Below, in pieces: positions 1 to 8,049 of a DNA stretch of 64,000 nt (its first letter is position 1; the number at the start of each line of letters is the position of its first letter). A program made the position numbers and the translations under genes. Source of the stretch: Pyxidicoccus xibeiensis (GTDB lineage: Bacteria; Myxococcota; Myxococcia; Myxococcales; Myxococcaceae). The DNA lies in assembly GCF_024198175.1 (NCBI RefSeq), contig NZ_JAJVKV010000001.1:1612001-1676000 (forward strand). The letters run 5' to 3'. The notes beneath the pieces are model-generated. The model was given only the letters and a program-made list of their open reading frames with translations, did not search any database and had not been told where the DNA came from.

Positions 1-151
1 CACCGGCATCCGGCTCGCCGGCATCGGGCTTACCGGCATCCGGCTCGCCCGCATCCACCCCGGCATCCGGGATGGGGTCGGGGCCTCCGGGGCAAGCACA
101 CAGCAACATCGCCAGCAGGGAAGAAAGCGTGATCTTTCGCAGCAGGTACAT
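1..151 (-). CDS. Lipoprotein, N-terminal part only (gene runs off the left edge)
   Basis: The gene begins with an ATG at 151 and reads leftward past base 1, so only about 50 residues are visible. They start MYLLRKITLSSLLAMLLCAC, a lipoprotein signal peptide with the lipidated cysteine at about residue 20. A low-complexity linker follows, made of repeated PDAG units with E or K in front (GEPDAGKPDAGEPDAG). At the DNA level this is a run of near-identical 15-bp units (about 1-70). Asp-Ala-Gly-Pro linkers after the lipidation site are common in myxobacterial surface lipoproteins. The functional domain lies outside the window, so no role can be given. The next gene diverges from it. Confidence 0.75.
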   Translation of the reverse strand, partial: MYLLRKITLSSLLAMLLCACPGGPDPIPDAGVDAGEPDAGKPDAGEPDAG

Positions 152-625
152 GCAGTCGTTCCTCGAACAGCGCCCGCGTCCCCCAAAGGACTGAGAACGG
201 GCTTGAGCCAGCTCCAGACCCGGCCGGTGCCGGAGCGAGGCGGGCGAGGTTACGCTCGCGACTGACATGCAATGCCAGATGCTTGCAGTACGAGGGGAAT
301 CCCTGAATCGGCACCGGCAGTCGGCTTTTCCCATGCGACTTTTCCGGGGGTGTTCGTCCCGCCACCTCCAGGAAGCGGCCCCGGTCCCCCTGGCCGGCTC
401 GCGCCTGGAATGAACGTTCCTTCCGCGACTCGCCGGGTCGGACTGGGACTGGAATGAACGTTCCTTCCGCGACGGCCCGCTCGCCGGGTGGGCTGTCACG
501 GCCGTCGGGGCGTCGGGGCCAGGAGGTCAGGCCCTGTGTACGGTTTCCCCCATGCCGCTGCCCCAGCCGCCGGACATGCACGCTGGCCATCGCGCGGGAG
601 CGTCCCCAGCTTGCTCGGGCGAGTC
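152..625. other. Intergenic region between divergent genes
   Basis: This 474-bp stretch separates the left-reading lipoprotein from the right-reading MFS gene, so it must hold both promoters. I see no convincing coding frame. Its one clear feature is a pair of 25-bp direct repeats at 405-429 and 449-473, annotated separately. No reliable promoter hexamers or transcription terminator could be picked out. Confidence 0.5.
405..473. repeat. Two 25-bp direct repeats with GAACGTTC palindromic core
   Basis: Two identical 25-bp copies lie at 405-429 and 449-473, start to start 44 bp. Each contains GGAATGAACGTTCCTTCC, whose centre GAACGTTC is a perfect palindrome with nearly symmetric GGAA/TTCC flanks. 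The same core recurs three times at 18551-18707, also between genes. This points to a dispersed short intergenic repeat family rather than an operator for one gene, although binding by a shared regulator cannot be excluded. Confidence 0.7.
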
Positions 626-2371
626 ATGACCGCCTCCACGTCTCCAGCCTCCGCCGATGTGCTGCCCGCCGCGTTCCCGGCGTTCACCAAGGCCCAGAAG
701 GTCTTCACCATGCTGGGGGCCCTGCTGGGGGTGCTGCTGGCGGCGTTGGATCAGACGATTGTCGCGACGGCGGGCCCGGCCATCCAGGCGGACCTGCACA
801 TCCCCGCCTCGCTCTATCCGTGGCTCACCACGTCGTACCTCGTGGCGTCCACGATGATGGTGCCGGTGTGGGGCAAGCTCTCGGACCTGGCAGGCAGGCG
901 GGCGGTGCTGGCCGCGGGCATCCTCGTCTTCCTCGCGGGCAGCTTCCTGTGCGGAGTGGCGACGAGCACGCTGGCGCTCATCGTCTTCCGCGCGGTGCAG
1001 GGCCTGGGCAGCGCGGCGCTCTTCACCGCGGCACTGGCGGTCGTGGCGGACCTCTTCGAGCCTCGCGAGCGGGGCAAGTACCAGGGCCTCTTCGGCGCGG
1101 TGTTCGGCCTGTCCAGCGTGGTGGGCCCGCTGGCCGGCGGCTTCATCACCGACCACCTGGGCTGGCACTGGGTGTTCTTCATCAACCTGCCGGTGGGCGC
1201 GGTGGCGCTGGCGCTCGTGTTGCTGCGCATGCCGAAGCTGAGGCCCCATGGAGGCCGGGGACGGTTGGACCTGCCCGGCGCGGGTGCCCTGGCGCTGGCG
1301 GTGGTGCCGCTGCTGCTGGCGCTCAGCCTGGGGCAGAACGGCGAGGGAGCCTGGGCATGGAGTTCGTGGCGCATCCTGGGCCTGTTCGCGTTGGCCGGGG
1401 TGGCCACGGTGCTGTTCATCCGCCTGGAAGCGCGCGCCCACGAGCCGCTGCTCGACCTGCGGCTGTTCCGCCTGCGCGCCTTCAGCGCGGGGAACGCGGC
1501 GGTGTTCGTGATTGGCGCGGTGTTCCTGTCGGGCGTCGTCTTCCTGCCGCTCTTCATGGTGAACGTGGTGGGGCTGTCGGCGACGCGCTCGGGACTGACC
1601 ATCATGCCGCTGACGCTGGGCGTGGTGGCCGGCAACGTGCTGAGCGGGCAGCTGGTGTCGAAGCTGGGGCGCTTCAAGGCGCTGATGCTGGGCTCGCTCG
1701 TGCTGCTGATGGTGGGCTTCACCGTGATGGGCTTCACGCTGACCCCGGACTCCACGCAGGCCGAGGTGACGGCGAAGATGGTGCTGGTGGGGCTGGGCCT
1801 GGGGCCGTCGATTCCGCTCTACACGCTGGCCATCCAGAACTCGGTGCCGCCGCAGCGCATTGGCGTGGCCACGTCGGCGGCCACCTTCTTCCGGCAGCTC
1901 GGGATGACCATGGGCGTGGCGCTGCTGGGCACGGTGTTCGCGGCGACGCTGTCTCGCGAGCTGGCGACCCGGCTGCCCGCCGCCACGCAGGGCCTGCCTG
2001 CGTCGGTGCGGGCACAGGTGGCCGTCGCGGCGCCAGGGACGAGCGGCGAGGACGGCCCGGTGGGCGCGGTCTTCGAACCCGAGGCGGTGAAGGTGCGGCT
2101 TCGCGCGGAGTTCGAGGCCGAGCGTCAGCGGCTCGCCGCAGGGCGGGAGGCCGCCTCGGAGCTCGCGCGGGTGCAGGCAGAGGAGCAGCGCGCGCTGGAG
2201 GCCGTGGACCGCGCGCATCTGGCGGTGAAGGAGTCCTTCACGCACGGCGTGTCGGCGGTGTACCGCGTCGCCATCCTCATCGCGCTGCTGGCGCTGCTGG
2301 TGACGTTCTTCCTGCCGGAGCAGCCGATGCGCCGCCGGGGCCAGGGGTCCGCGCCCGCGCCGATGGACTGA
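626..2371 (+). CDS. DHA2-family MFS drug/proton antiporter (EmrB/QacA type)
   Basis: A 581-residue inner-membrane exporter of the DHA2 (14-transmembrane) major facilitator family, expected to expel drugs or toxic metabolites in exchange for protons. Family signatures are intact: LDQTIV in TM1 (residues 41-46), motif A GKLSDLAGRR (83-92), and the later VVGPLAGG motif-C-like segment. Between the last two membrane helices there is an unusually long charged insert (about residues 455-545) rich in Glu, Arg and Ala and probably coiled coil. The start at 626 (MTASTSPASADVL) is chosen because the frame upstream of it has no membrane-protein character. No TetR or MarR regulator is adjacent, so its substrate is unknown. 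It converges with the cyclase gene. Confidence 0.9.
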   Translation: MTASTSPASADVLPAAFPAFTKAQKVFTMLGALLGVLLAALDQTIVATAGPAIQADLHIPASLYPWLTTSYLVASTMMVPVWGKLSDLAGRRAVLAAGILVFLAGSFLCGVATSTLALIVFRAVQGLGSAALFTAALAVVADLFEPRERGKYQGLFGAVFGLSSVVGPLAGGFITDHLGWHWVFFINLPVGAVALALVLLRMPKLRPHGGRGRLDLPGAGALALAVVPLLLALSLGQNGEGAWAWSSWRILGLFALAGVATVLFIRLEARAHEPLLDLRLFRLRAFSAGNAAVFVIGAVFLSGVVFLPLFMVNVVGLSATRSGLTIMPLTLGVVAGNVLSGQLVSKLGRFKALMLGSLVLLMVGFTVMGFTLTPDSTQAEVTAKMVLVGLGLGPSIPLYTLAIQNSVPPQRIGVATSAATFFRQLGMTMGVALLGTVFAATLSRELATRLPAATQGLPASVRAQVAVAAPGTSGEDGPVGAVFEPEAVKVRLRAEFEAERQRLAAGREAASELARVQAEEQRALEAVDRAHLAVKESFTHGVSAVYRVAILIALLALLVTFFLPEQPMRRRGQGSAPAPMD

Positions 2372-2544
2372 CGTCCAGGGGATGCGCCTTCAGGCGGCGT
2401 TGAGCGCCCTTGCGCCTCGTCTCACGGCTGCGTTTGCACAGGGTGCGGCATCCGAGCCCGCCAACAGCGCGACATCCGACAGGGGCTCGCGTCAGCGCAG
2501 CATCCGCGCCCGAGCCACGGACCGACGTCCGGCCGGGCCTCGCG

Positions 2545-3771
2545 TCAGGCGGCGGTGAGCGCCTTGGAGTCCGCGGCCTCGGCCGCGAGCGTGTAGATGC
2601 GCACGGGCACGCCCACGCCCTTGAGCACGTGCTCGCCCAGGTCTCGCGTGCCGCCACGGAAGTGGGAGACGAAGGACTCCGACAGGAGCACCGGCTCCTT
2701 GAGGGCCGCACACAGGCCGCCGATGCGGTCGGCCAGGTTGACGGCGGGACCGATGACGGTGAAGTCCAGCCGGTCCGAGGCGCCGATGTTGCCGTACATG
2801 ACGTCGCCCACGTGGAGCGCGGCGCCGAACTCGTAGGTGGGCAGTCCCTTGCGGCGGCGCTCGGCGTTGTCACGGGTGCTGGCGGCCACCGCCTCGCGCA
2901 CCGTGCGGGCGGCTGCGGCGCAGCGCTCCTCCACCGGCGAGTCCGCGTCGATGCGGAAGATGGCGAGCACCGCGTCGCCCATGAACTTGAGCACCTCCGC
3001 GCCGTGCGCGTGGAAGGCGCTCACCATGGTCTCGAAGTACGCGTTGAGCAGCTCGAGCAGCGCCTCGCGCGGGAGCGCGTCCGAGAGCGCGGTGAAGTTG
3101 CGCAGGTCGCTCAGGCAGATGACGGCGGAGGTCGTCTCACCGTCGCCCCGGCGAATCTGTCCCTGGAGGATGCGCCGGCCCGTGTCGCGGCCCAGGTACG
3201 TGTCCAGCAGCACGCCCGTCATGTCCTTGCGGGCGATGACCTCCAGCACGAGCTGCAGCAGCGGGTGCACATGATGGAGCAGCGCCAGCTGCGCCTCCGT
3301 GAAGCCGCCGGGCGCGGACGTGGCCCAGGACACGGCATGGCGCGAGCCGTCGCTGAAGCACACGGGCAGCGCGAGGTACTCGGTGAGGCCGTCCGCGCGC
3401 AGCTCGGCGAGCATCGGGAAGTCATCCGGAGCGGGCGGCGCGACCAGGCGGCGGTGGATGAGTGGAAGCCCCTCGCGCAGGGCCTTGAAGGGGCTGCGCG
3501 CGAAGGCGGGCAGGTGCTGGAGGCCGTGGGGATGGACCTCCGCGGCGGTGGACTGACCGGGGCGCCAGCGGAAGCTGCGGCCGTGCAGCAGCGGGTGCAG
3601 GGTGAAGAGGACGATGGAGGCGCGGGCGAGCGGTACCCCCTGGGAGACCAGCCGCTGGCAGAGCCCGTCGAGCAGCGGGGCCGGTCCCTCCAGGCTCCTC
3701 GCCTCGGACACGAGCCAACCCGCCACATCCGGGCCAGTTACCGGTTGCTGTTCACTGTCACGGGGATTCAC
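2545..3771 (-). CDS. Class III adenylate/guanylate cyclase
   Basis: A soluble 408-residue protein, GTG start, that should convert ATP (or GTP) to the cyclic nucleotide. The C-terminal cyclase domain spans about residues 213-395. Metal-binding aspartates are D222 (in SDLRNFT) and D266 (in KFMGDAV). The base-recognition aspartate is D336 (RLDFTVIG), and the transition-state pair is N345/R349 (VNLADRI), so the site looks active as a homodimer. Residues 1-190 form a cytosolic sensor-like domain of uncertain family, possibly GAF-like. No membrane helix or signal peptide is visible. It is a single gene, convergent with the MFS gene. Asp at the purine-specificity position is usual in adenylate cyclases, so cAMP is the likelier product. 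Confidence 0.88.
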   Translation of the reverse strand: MNPRDSEQQPVTGPDVAGWLVSEARSLEGPAPLLDGLCQRLVSQGVPLARASIVLFTLHPLLHGRSFRWRPGQSTAAEVHPHGLQHLPAFARSPFKALREGLPLIHRRLVAPPAPDDFPMLAELRADGLTEYLALPVCFSDGSRHAVSWATSAPGGFTEAQLALLHHVHPLLQLVLEVIARKDMTGVLLDTYLGRDTGRRILQGQIRRGDGETTSAVICLSDLRNFTALSDALPREALLELLNAYFETMVSAFHAHGAEVLKFMGDAVLAIFRIDADSPVEERCAAAARTVREAVAASTRDNAERRRKGLPTYEFGAALHVGDVMYGNIGASDRLDFTVIGPAVNLADRIGGLCAALKEPVLLSESFVSHFRGGTRDLGEHVLKGVGVPVRIYTLAAEAADSKALTAA

Positions 3772-4065
3772 GGGCGCAGGTGCTCATCCCTGGCAAAGGC
3801 CGTTACCAGGAGGTGACATTGTTTCACCGAACCTCGCGAGGTGCGAGCGCCCCCCCGGCGAGCACGGGGAGCCGGGCAGCCGAGCCCCCGCCAGGTGCTG
3901 TGAGCGCCCCCTCAGCACGACAGCGCACATCCCGTGGTGCGCGGCAGCTGCGTGCCTCGGGCGCTTGGAAGCCAGACGCCAGCGCCGAGCGAGTGCGCCG
4001 CCCCTGTGCACGCCCACGGTGCGCATCAACTCGAAGCACCGTGGGCACGCCCGCGAAGGAAGCGC

Positions 4066-4407
4066 TCAGGTCGCGCAGCGAATCTGCGCGGGGTAGCTCT
4101 CCAGGACGACGCACTCACCCCGGGCGCACTGGAGCTGCTCGCAGACCTTCCGCAGTGGGACGCACAGCGTGCGGCGCCCCGTCTCCAGGTCCAGGCTCGC
4201 GCACATCAGGTCCTCGGGGCACTCGGGTGCCTCCAGGCTGCAAGAGGGCCCATCGAGGACCGTCGCGTCCTTCGGCACCAGCTTCGTGGACTCCGTGCCG
4301 GCTGCAGGCGCGGGCGCGGGTGTGGGCGAGGACGACGACGAGGACGCGCAGCCTGCGAGCACGCCCAGCACGAGCATCAGGACCGGAAACCGCGTGAAGC
4401 GCTTCAT
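4066..4407 (-). CDS. Small Cys-rich lipoprotein
   Basis: A 113-residue predicted lipoprotein. The signal peptide MKRFTRFPVLMLVLGVLAGC ends in an LAGC lipobox with C20 as the lipidated residue. A Ser/Pro/Ala-rich linker follows, then a compact domain with about six cysteines (SCSLEAPEC, LMC, TLC, KVCEQLQC, GEC, RC), suggesting disulfides in the periplasm or at the surface. I do not recognise the family. It lies just downstream of the M28 peptidase gene on the same strand (about 48 bp apart), so the two may be co-transcribed. Confidence 0.7.
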   Translation of the reverse strand: MKRFTRFPVLMLVLGVLAGCASSSSSSPTPAPAPAAGTESTKLVPKDATVLDGPSCSLEAPECPEDLMCASLDLETGRRTLCVPLRKVCEQLQCARGECVVLESYPAQIRCAT

Positions 4408-4455
4408 GGGAGCTTCCTCCTCGCCTCGTGTGTGAGTACCCGCCTGCGCGGCGCC

Positions 4456-5940
4456 TCAGTGTCCGGAGACCTTCGGCTGCGGAGCGGCGGCCGGCGGGCC
4501 CGGCTGCGCGGGCGGCTCCGGACGCACGAGCGTCCCGGGCATCTCCGCCAGGGCATACGTCACCCACGCCACCGCGGCGGTGCTGCGCGCCAGGTCCTGC
4601 GGGTCCACCTTGTCCAGCGTGTCCGCATGCGTGTGGTGCACGTCGAAGTAGCGGCTGCTGTCCACCTCCACGCCGAAGAAGGGCACCCGCGCCGGCCCCA
4701 TCGGGCTGAGGTCCGCGCCGCCCGCCTCGCGCGCGGAGAAGTTCGCCGCCCCCAGCGCCACCAGCGGCGGCAGCCACGGCCGCACCAGGTCCTGGCCTCC
4801 CGCCCCCGCCCGCAGGCTCACCGCCACGGGCCTGCCTCCACCCGCGTCCATCTCCATCGCCGCCACGTGCCGGGGCAGCTCCGCCGCATGCGCCTCCGCG
4901 TACGCACGCGCCCCGCGCAGGCCATTCTCCTCATTCATGAACAGCACCACCCGCACCGTGCGACGCGGCGCCTGCGGCAGCTTCGCGAGGAGCCGCGCCG
5001 CCTCCATCACCATCACCACGCCCGCACCGTCGTCGTGCGCCCCCGTGCCCACGTCCCACGAGTCCAGGTGCGCGCCGATGAGCACGATTTCCTGCGGCTT
5101 CTCCCGCCCGCGAATCTCCGCGATGACGTTGGACGAGTCCGCGTCCGGCAGCGACGAGCTCCCCAGCACCACCTTCACGCGCACGGGCCCGCCGGCCAGC
5201 ATGCGGTGCAGCAGGTCGGCGTCCTCCGTGGCGATGGAGGCGGCGGGAATCTTCGGCGCGCCGTCCTCGAAGCGCGTGGACCCGGTGTGCGGCGTGCGCA
5301 GCGACGCGGTGGCCAGCGAGCGCACCAGCGCGCCCACGGCCCCGGCCTTCGCGGCGGCGGCGGGCCCCCGCCCGCGCAGCCCGGCGAAGCGGCCGTAGTC
5401 GGCGGCCACGGTCATCGTGTGGTTGAAGAAGACAATCTTCCCCTTCACCGAGTCACCCAGCGCCGCCAGCTGCTCCACCGACGTCACCTCCACCACCTCG
5501 GCGGTGAGGCCCTCGGGCGGCGTGGGCGGGCTGTCGCCCAGCGCCAGCAGCGACAGCGGGTGCCCGCGCGTGCGCGCCGAGGCGAGCACCTCGCCGCGCT
5601 CCTCGCCACGCACCCAGCGCGGCACCTTCACCGGCTCGGTCCACGCCTTCACGCCGTCCGCCTTGAAGCTGCGCAGCGCCCACTGCACCGCAGCCTCGGC
5701 GCCCTCCGAGCCGGACAGGCGCGGGCCGATGCCGTCCGTCAGCTCGGCGAGGCGCGCATACGCGTGCCCTTCCGTGAGCGCGGGGCCGATGAGCTTCTCC
5801 GCCACGGCCTGCGGGTACGCGGGAGCAGAGGCCTTCACGGTGGCGGCGGGCTTCGAGGGAGCAGCAGCGGGCTTCGCCGCCGGCGCCGCGCCCGACAGGA
5901 GCGCGAGGGAGGCGGACAGGACGAAGGTGGATGCGGGCAA
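4456..5940 (-). CDS. Secreted M28-family zinc aminopeptidase
   Basis: An exported di-zinc peptidase of about 494 residues. The start is placed at a TTG at 5940 because a GGAGG ribosome site lies 5 bases upstream and the frame then opens with a proper signal peptide (PASTFVLSASLALLSGAAPA). An in-frame ATG at 5991 would add 17 uncharacteristic residues. A PA-like inserted domain occupies the first half. The M28 catalytic motifs follow in order: HLDSWD, HDDGAG, NEENG, an MDAGGG strand and a late HHTHADTLDKV histidine motif. The expected role is to trim N-terminal residues from peptides outside the cytoplasm, in keeping with a predatory, proteolytic lifestyle. The small lipoprotein gene follows it. 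Confidence 0.88.
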   Translation of the reverse strand: MPASTFVLSASLALLSGAAPAAKPAAAPSKPAATVKASAPAYPQAVAEKLIGPALTEGHAYARLAELTDGIGPRLSGSEGAEAAVQWALRSFKADGVKAWTEPVKVPRWVRGEERGEVLASARTRGHPLSLLALGDSPPTPPEGLTAEVVEVTSVEQLAALGDSVKGKIVFFNHTMTVAADYGRFAGLRGRGPAAAAKAGAVGALVRSLATASLRTPHTGSTRFEDGAPKIPAASIATEDADLLHRMLAGGPVRVKVVLGSSSLPDADSSNVIAEIRGREKPQEIVLIGAHLDSWDVGTGAHDDGAGVVMVMEAARLLAKLPQAPRRTVRVVLFMNEENGLRGARAYAEAHAAELPRHVAAMEMDAGGGRPVAVSLRAGAGGQDLVRPWLPPLVALGAANFSAREAGGADLSPMGPARVPFFGVEVDSSRYFDVHHTHADTLDKVDPQDLARSTAAVAWVTYALAEMPGTLVRPEPPAQPGPPAAAPQPKVSGH

Positions 5941-6362
5941 GACGACCTCCGGAGAGGGCGCCACTCTCCGCAAGTCACCCGGTGCTCGCAAGCAGGATGG
6001 ACGCCACGCTCACGGAAGACAGATGACGGTTGCTCGGATGCCGGGAGTGCGAGGTTTCGGGAGGAATCCCAGGGGCCACCGCGCGCCGAGAGGGGGAACG
6101 CGGCGCGCGGGGCTCAACTGGGACTTCCACGGCGGTGCTGCTTTTGGGGGAGGCATTCACCGCCGCCGCGTCTCACCCTTTGGGAGGAAACGTGGAAGGC
6201 ATGTTGAAGGGCATTGGAGCCACCGTCAAGCACGCTCCCCCTACGGGCATACAAACGAACACTTTTGGTTTCACGGTGTGGCAACTTTCCACCCCGAGCG
6301 TCCACAGGGAGTCGAAAGCCTCCTTCCTGCGGGCACGTCGGGGCGCGTGTTACAGCCCGTGC
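5941..6362. other. Intergenic region upstream of the DUF262-HipA pair
   Basis: This 422-bp gap separates the left-reading M28 gene from the right-reading DUF262 gene. It contains an AT-richer patch at about 6240-6295 that is a plausible promoter for DUF262-HipA. No hipB-like HTH gene is found here on either strand. The DUF262 frame stays open through this region with an alternative ATG at 6201, but that extension lacks family-like sequence. Confidence 0.45.
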
Positions 6363-6377
6363 ATGGGGAACCCCATG
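6362..6377. promoter_or_regulatory. CATGGGG-AA-CCCCATG palindrome at the DUF262 start codon
   Basis: A perfect 7-bp inverted repeat with a two-base spacer covers both candidate start codons (6363 and 6375) of the DUF262 gene. It could be an autoregulatory operator or an mRNA hairpin masking the start. It could also be chance in GC-rich DNA. No second copy was noticed nearby. Confidence 0.3.
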
Positions 6378-8048
6378 CCCTCCACCCTGACCCGGCGTCC
6401 CCAGGCCACGGCCTTCAGCATCGAGGACCTGCTGGACCGCGTCCGGCGCGGCGAGGTGCGCATCCCGGACTTCCAGCGCCCGCTGAAGTGGACGGCGGAG
6501 GACGTGCGGGACCTGTTCGACAGCGTGTACCGGGGCTATCCCATCGGCACGCTGCTCTTCTGGAAGCGCGAGGCGCCCGCCGCGAGCATCACCTTCGGCC
6601 CGGTGCGCATCGACGCGCCCTCCACCAGCCAGGCGCTGTGGGTGGTGGACGGACAGCAGCGCATCACCGCCCTGGCCGCGGTGCTGCTCCACGGCGCCAG
6701 TGCGCCCGCCGCGCGCGACGGCTTCACCCTCTTCTTCGACCTGGAGGCGCAGGAAATCGTCTCGTCCCGGGGGGACGGCCCGCCGCCCGCGCACTGGCTG
6801 CCATTGAATGTGGTGCTCGACAGCGAGCAGCTGCTGGAGTGGCTGGACCGCTATCCGGGCCGCGAGAAGAAGCCGGAGCACACCCGCACCGCCATCCGCG
6901 TGGGCAAGGCGGCCCGCGAGTACCAGATACCGGCGTACGTGGTGGAGGCCGCGGAGGAGAAGACGCTGCGCATCATCTTCAAGCGGCTCAACACGGCCGG
7001 CAAGCCGCTCACCGACAACGAGGTCTTCAACGCGCTCTACGGAGGCACGGCGGGCTCACGGCCCTCGAACCTGAAGACCCTGGCCAGCAGCCTCGCGGAG
7101 CTCGGCTTCGGCACCCTCGAGGAGCCCATCCTGCTGCGGGGCGTGCTCGCGGTGCGCGGGCTCGACTTCACCCAGGACTTCCAGAAGCAGCTGCGGGAGG
7201 AGGACGACCTCGGCGAGACGCTCCAGCAGACCGAGGCCGCGCTGCGCAACGCCATCATCTTCCTCAGGCGGGACGCGGGCGTCCTCCACGAGAAGCTCCT
7301 CCCCGAGCCGCTCTACCTCATCCTGCTCGCCCGCTTCTTCCACCTGCACCCGGAGCCATCCCGGCGCACGCGGGACTTGCTCTCGCGCTGGCTGTGGCGC
7401 GGCAGCGTGGACAGCTCCATGGGAGGCAAGGCCCGCTCCGCGAAGGAGCTGCTGGCCGTCATCGGACCCGACGAGGAAGAGTCCCTGCAGGCCATGCTGG
7501 CCCAGGTGAGCCCCTTCTTCGACGACTGGCTGGCGCGCCACTCGCTGACCAACATGGTGGGGCTCACCCTGCACTCGCGCAGGATGGCGCTCAACGCCCT
7601 GCTGTCGCTGCGCCCCCGGCACCTGCTCACCGCCGCGCCGCTGGAGCCCACCCAGCTGCTGGAGGGCCAGGACCTGGGGCTCAAGGCGATTCTCACCACC
7701 CCGCCCGAGAAGTCCGCGGACGCCGACCTCAACCTGGACCCCAAGGTCCTCCACTCGCTGCTCTACATTCCCGCCAACTTCCTCTTCCACGTCCCGGTGC
7801 CGGGCCGGCAGGTGCTGGACCTGCTCCTCCCGGACGCGCCGCCGCCACCGGAGGTCCTGGAGAGCCATGCCGTCACCTCCGAGATGCTGACGGCGCTGCG
7901 CGAGGCGCGCACCGTCGACTTCCTGATGCAGCGCATGCAGCACATCGACGCCCTGCTGGTGGAGTTCCTGCGGGCGCGCACGCGGCACGACGAGTCGGAC
8001 CGGCCGTCGCTCAAGTCCCTCATCGTCGACGACGAGGAGGAGGACTGA
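6363..8048 (+). CDS. DUF262 (GmrSD N-terminal / ParB-Srx-like) protein
   Basis: A 561-residue cytosolic protein whose N-terminal third is a DUF262 domain, the fold of the NTP-dependent half of GmrSD type IV restriction enzymes. Diagnostic motifs are IPDFQRPLKW (residues 34-43) and the nucleotide/phosphate-site motif VVDGQQRITAL (about 94-104), followed by FKRLNTAGKPLTDNEVFNA near residue 206. The DUF1524 HNH nuclease half (H-x-P type motif) is absent, and the rest is helical and unassigned. The start is 6363 or 6375 (MPSTLTRR); neither has a strong ribosome site. It ends one base before the GTG of hipA, so the two are surely co-translated. It occupies the place where the HipB antitoxin would be expected. 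Confidence 0.82.
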   Translation: MGNPMPSTLTRRPQATAFSIEDLLDRVRRGEVRIPDFQRPLKWTAEDVRDLFDSVYRGYPIGTLLFWKREAPAASITFGPVRIDAPSTSQALWVVDGQQRITALAAVLLHGASAPAARDGFTLFFDLEAQEIVSSRGDGPPPAHWLPLNVVLDSEQLLEWLDRYPGREKKPEHTRTAIRVGKAAREYQIPAYVVEAAEEKTLRIIFKRLNTAGKPLTDNEVFNALYGGTAGSRPSNLKTLASSLAELGFGTLEEPILLRGVLAVRGLDFTQDFQKQLREEDDLGETLQQTEAALRNAIIFLRRDAGVLHEKLLPEPLYLILLARFFHLHPEPSRRTRDLLSRWLWRGSVDSSMGGKARSAKELLAVIGPDEEESLQAMLAQVSPFFDDWLARHSLTNMVGLTLHSRRMALNALLSLRPRHLLTAAPLEPTQLLEGQDLGLKAILTTPPEKSADADLNLDPKVLHSLLYIPANFLFHVPVPGRQVLDLLLPDAPPPPEVLESHAVTSEMLTALREARTVDFLMQRMQHIDALLVEFLRARTRHDESDRPSLKSLIVDDEEED

Positions 8049-8049
8049 C

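Noticed and set aside
454-2403. 649-residue frame overlapping the MFS transporter on the same strand
   Set aside because: It is a frame-shifted shadow of the transporter, Gly/Arg-rich without hydrophobic helices, while the transporter frame shows clear MFS motifs.
5975-6160. Possible hipB-like gene on the minus strand beside the DUF262-HipA unit
   Set aside because: The 61-residue translation has no HTH pattern and no ribosome site and overlaps a non-coding leader.
6201-6362. Upstream extension of the DUF262 protein from an ATG at 6201
   Set aside because: The added residues do not resemble DUF262 N-termini and cross an AT-rich patch that looks like a promoter; it cannot be wholly excluded.
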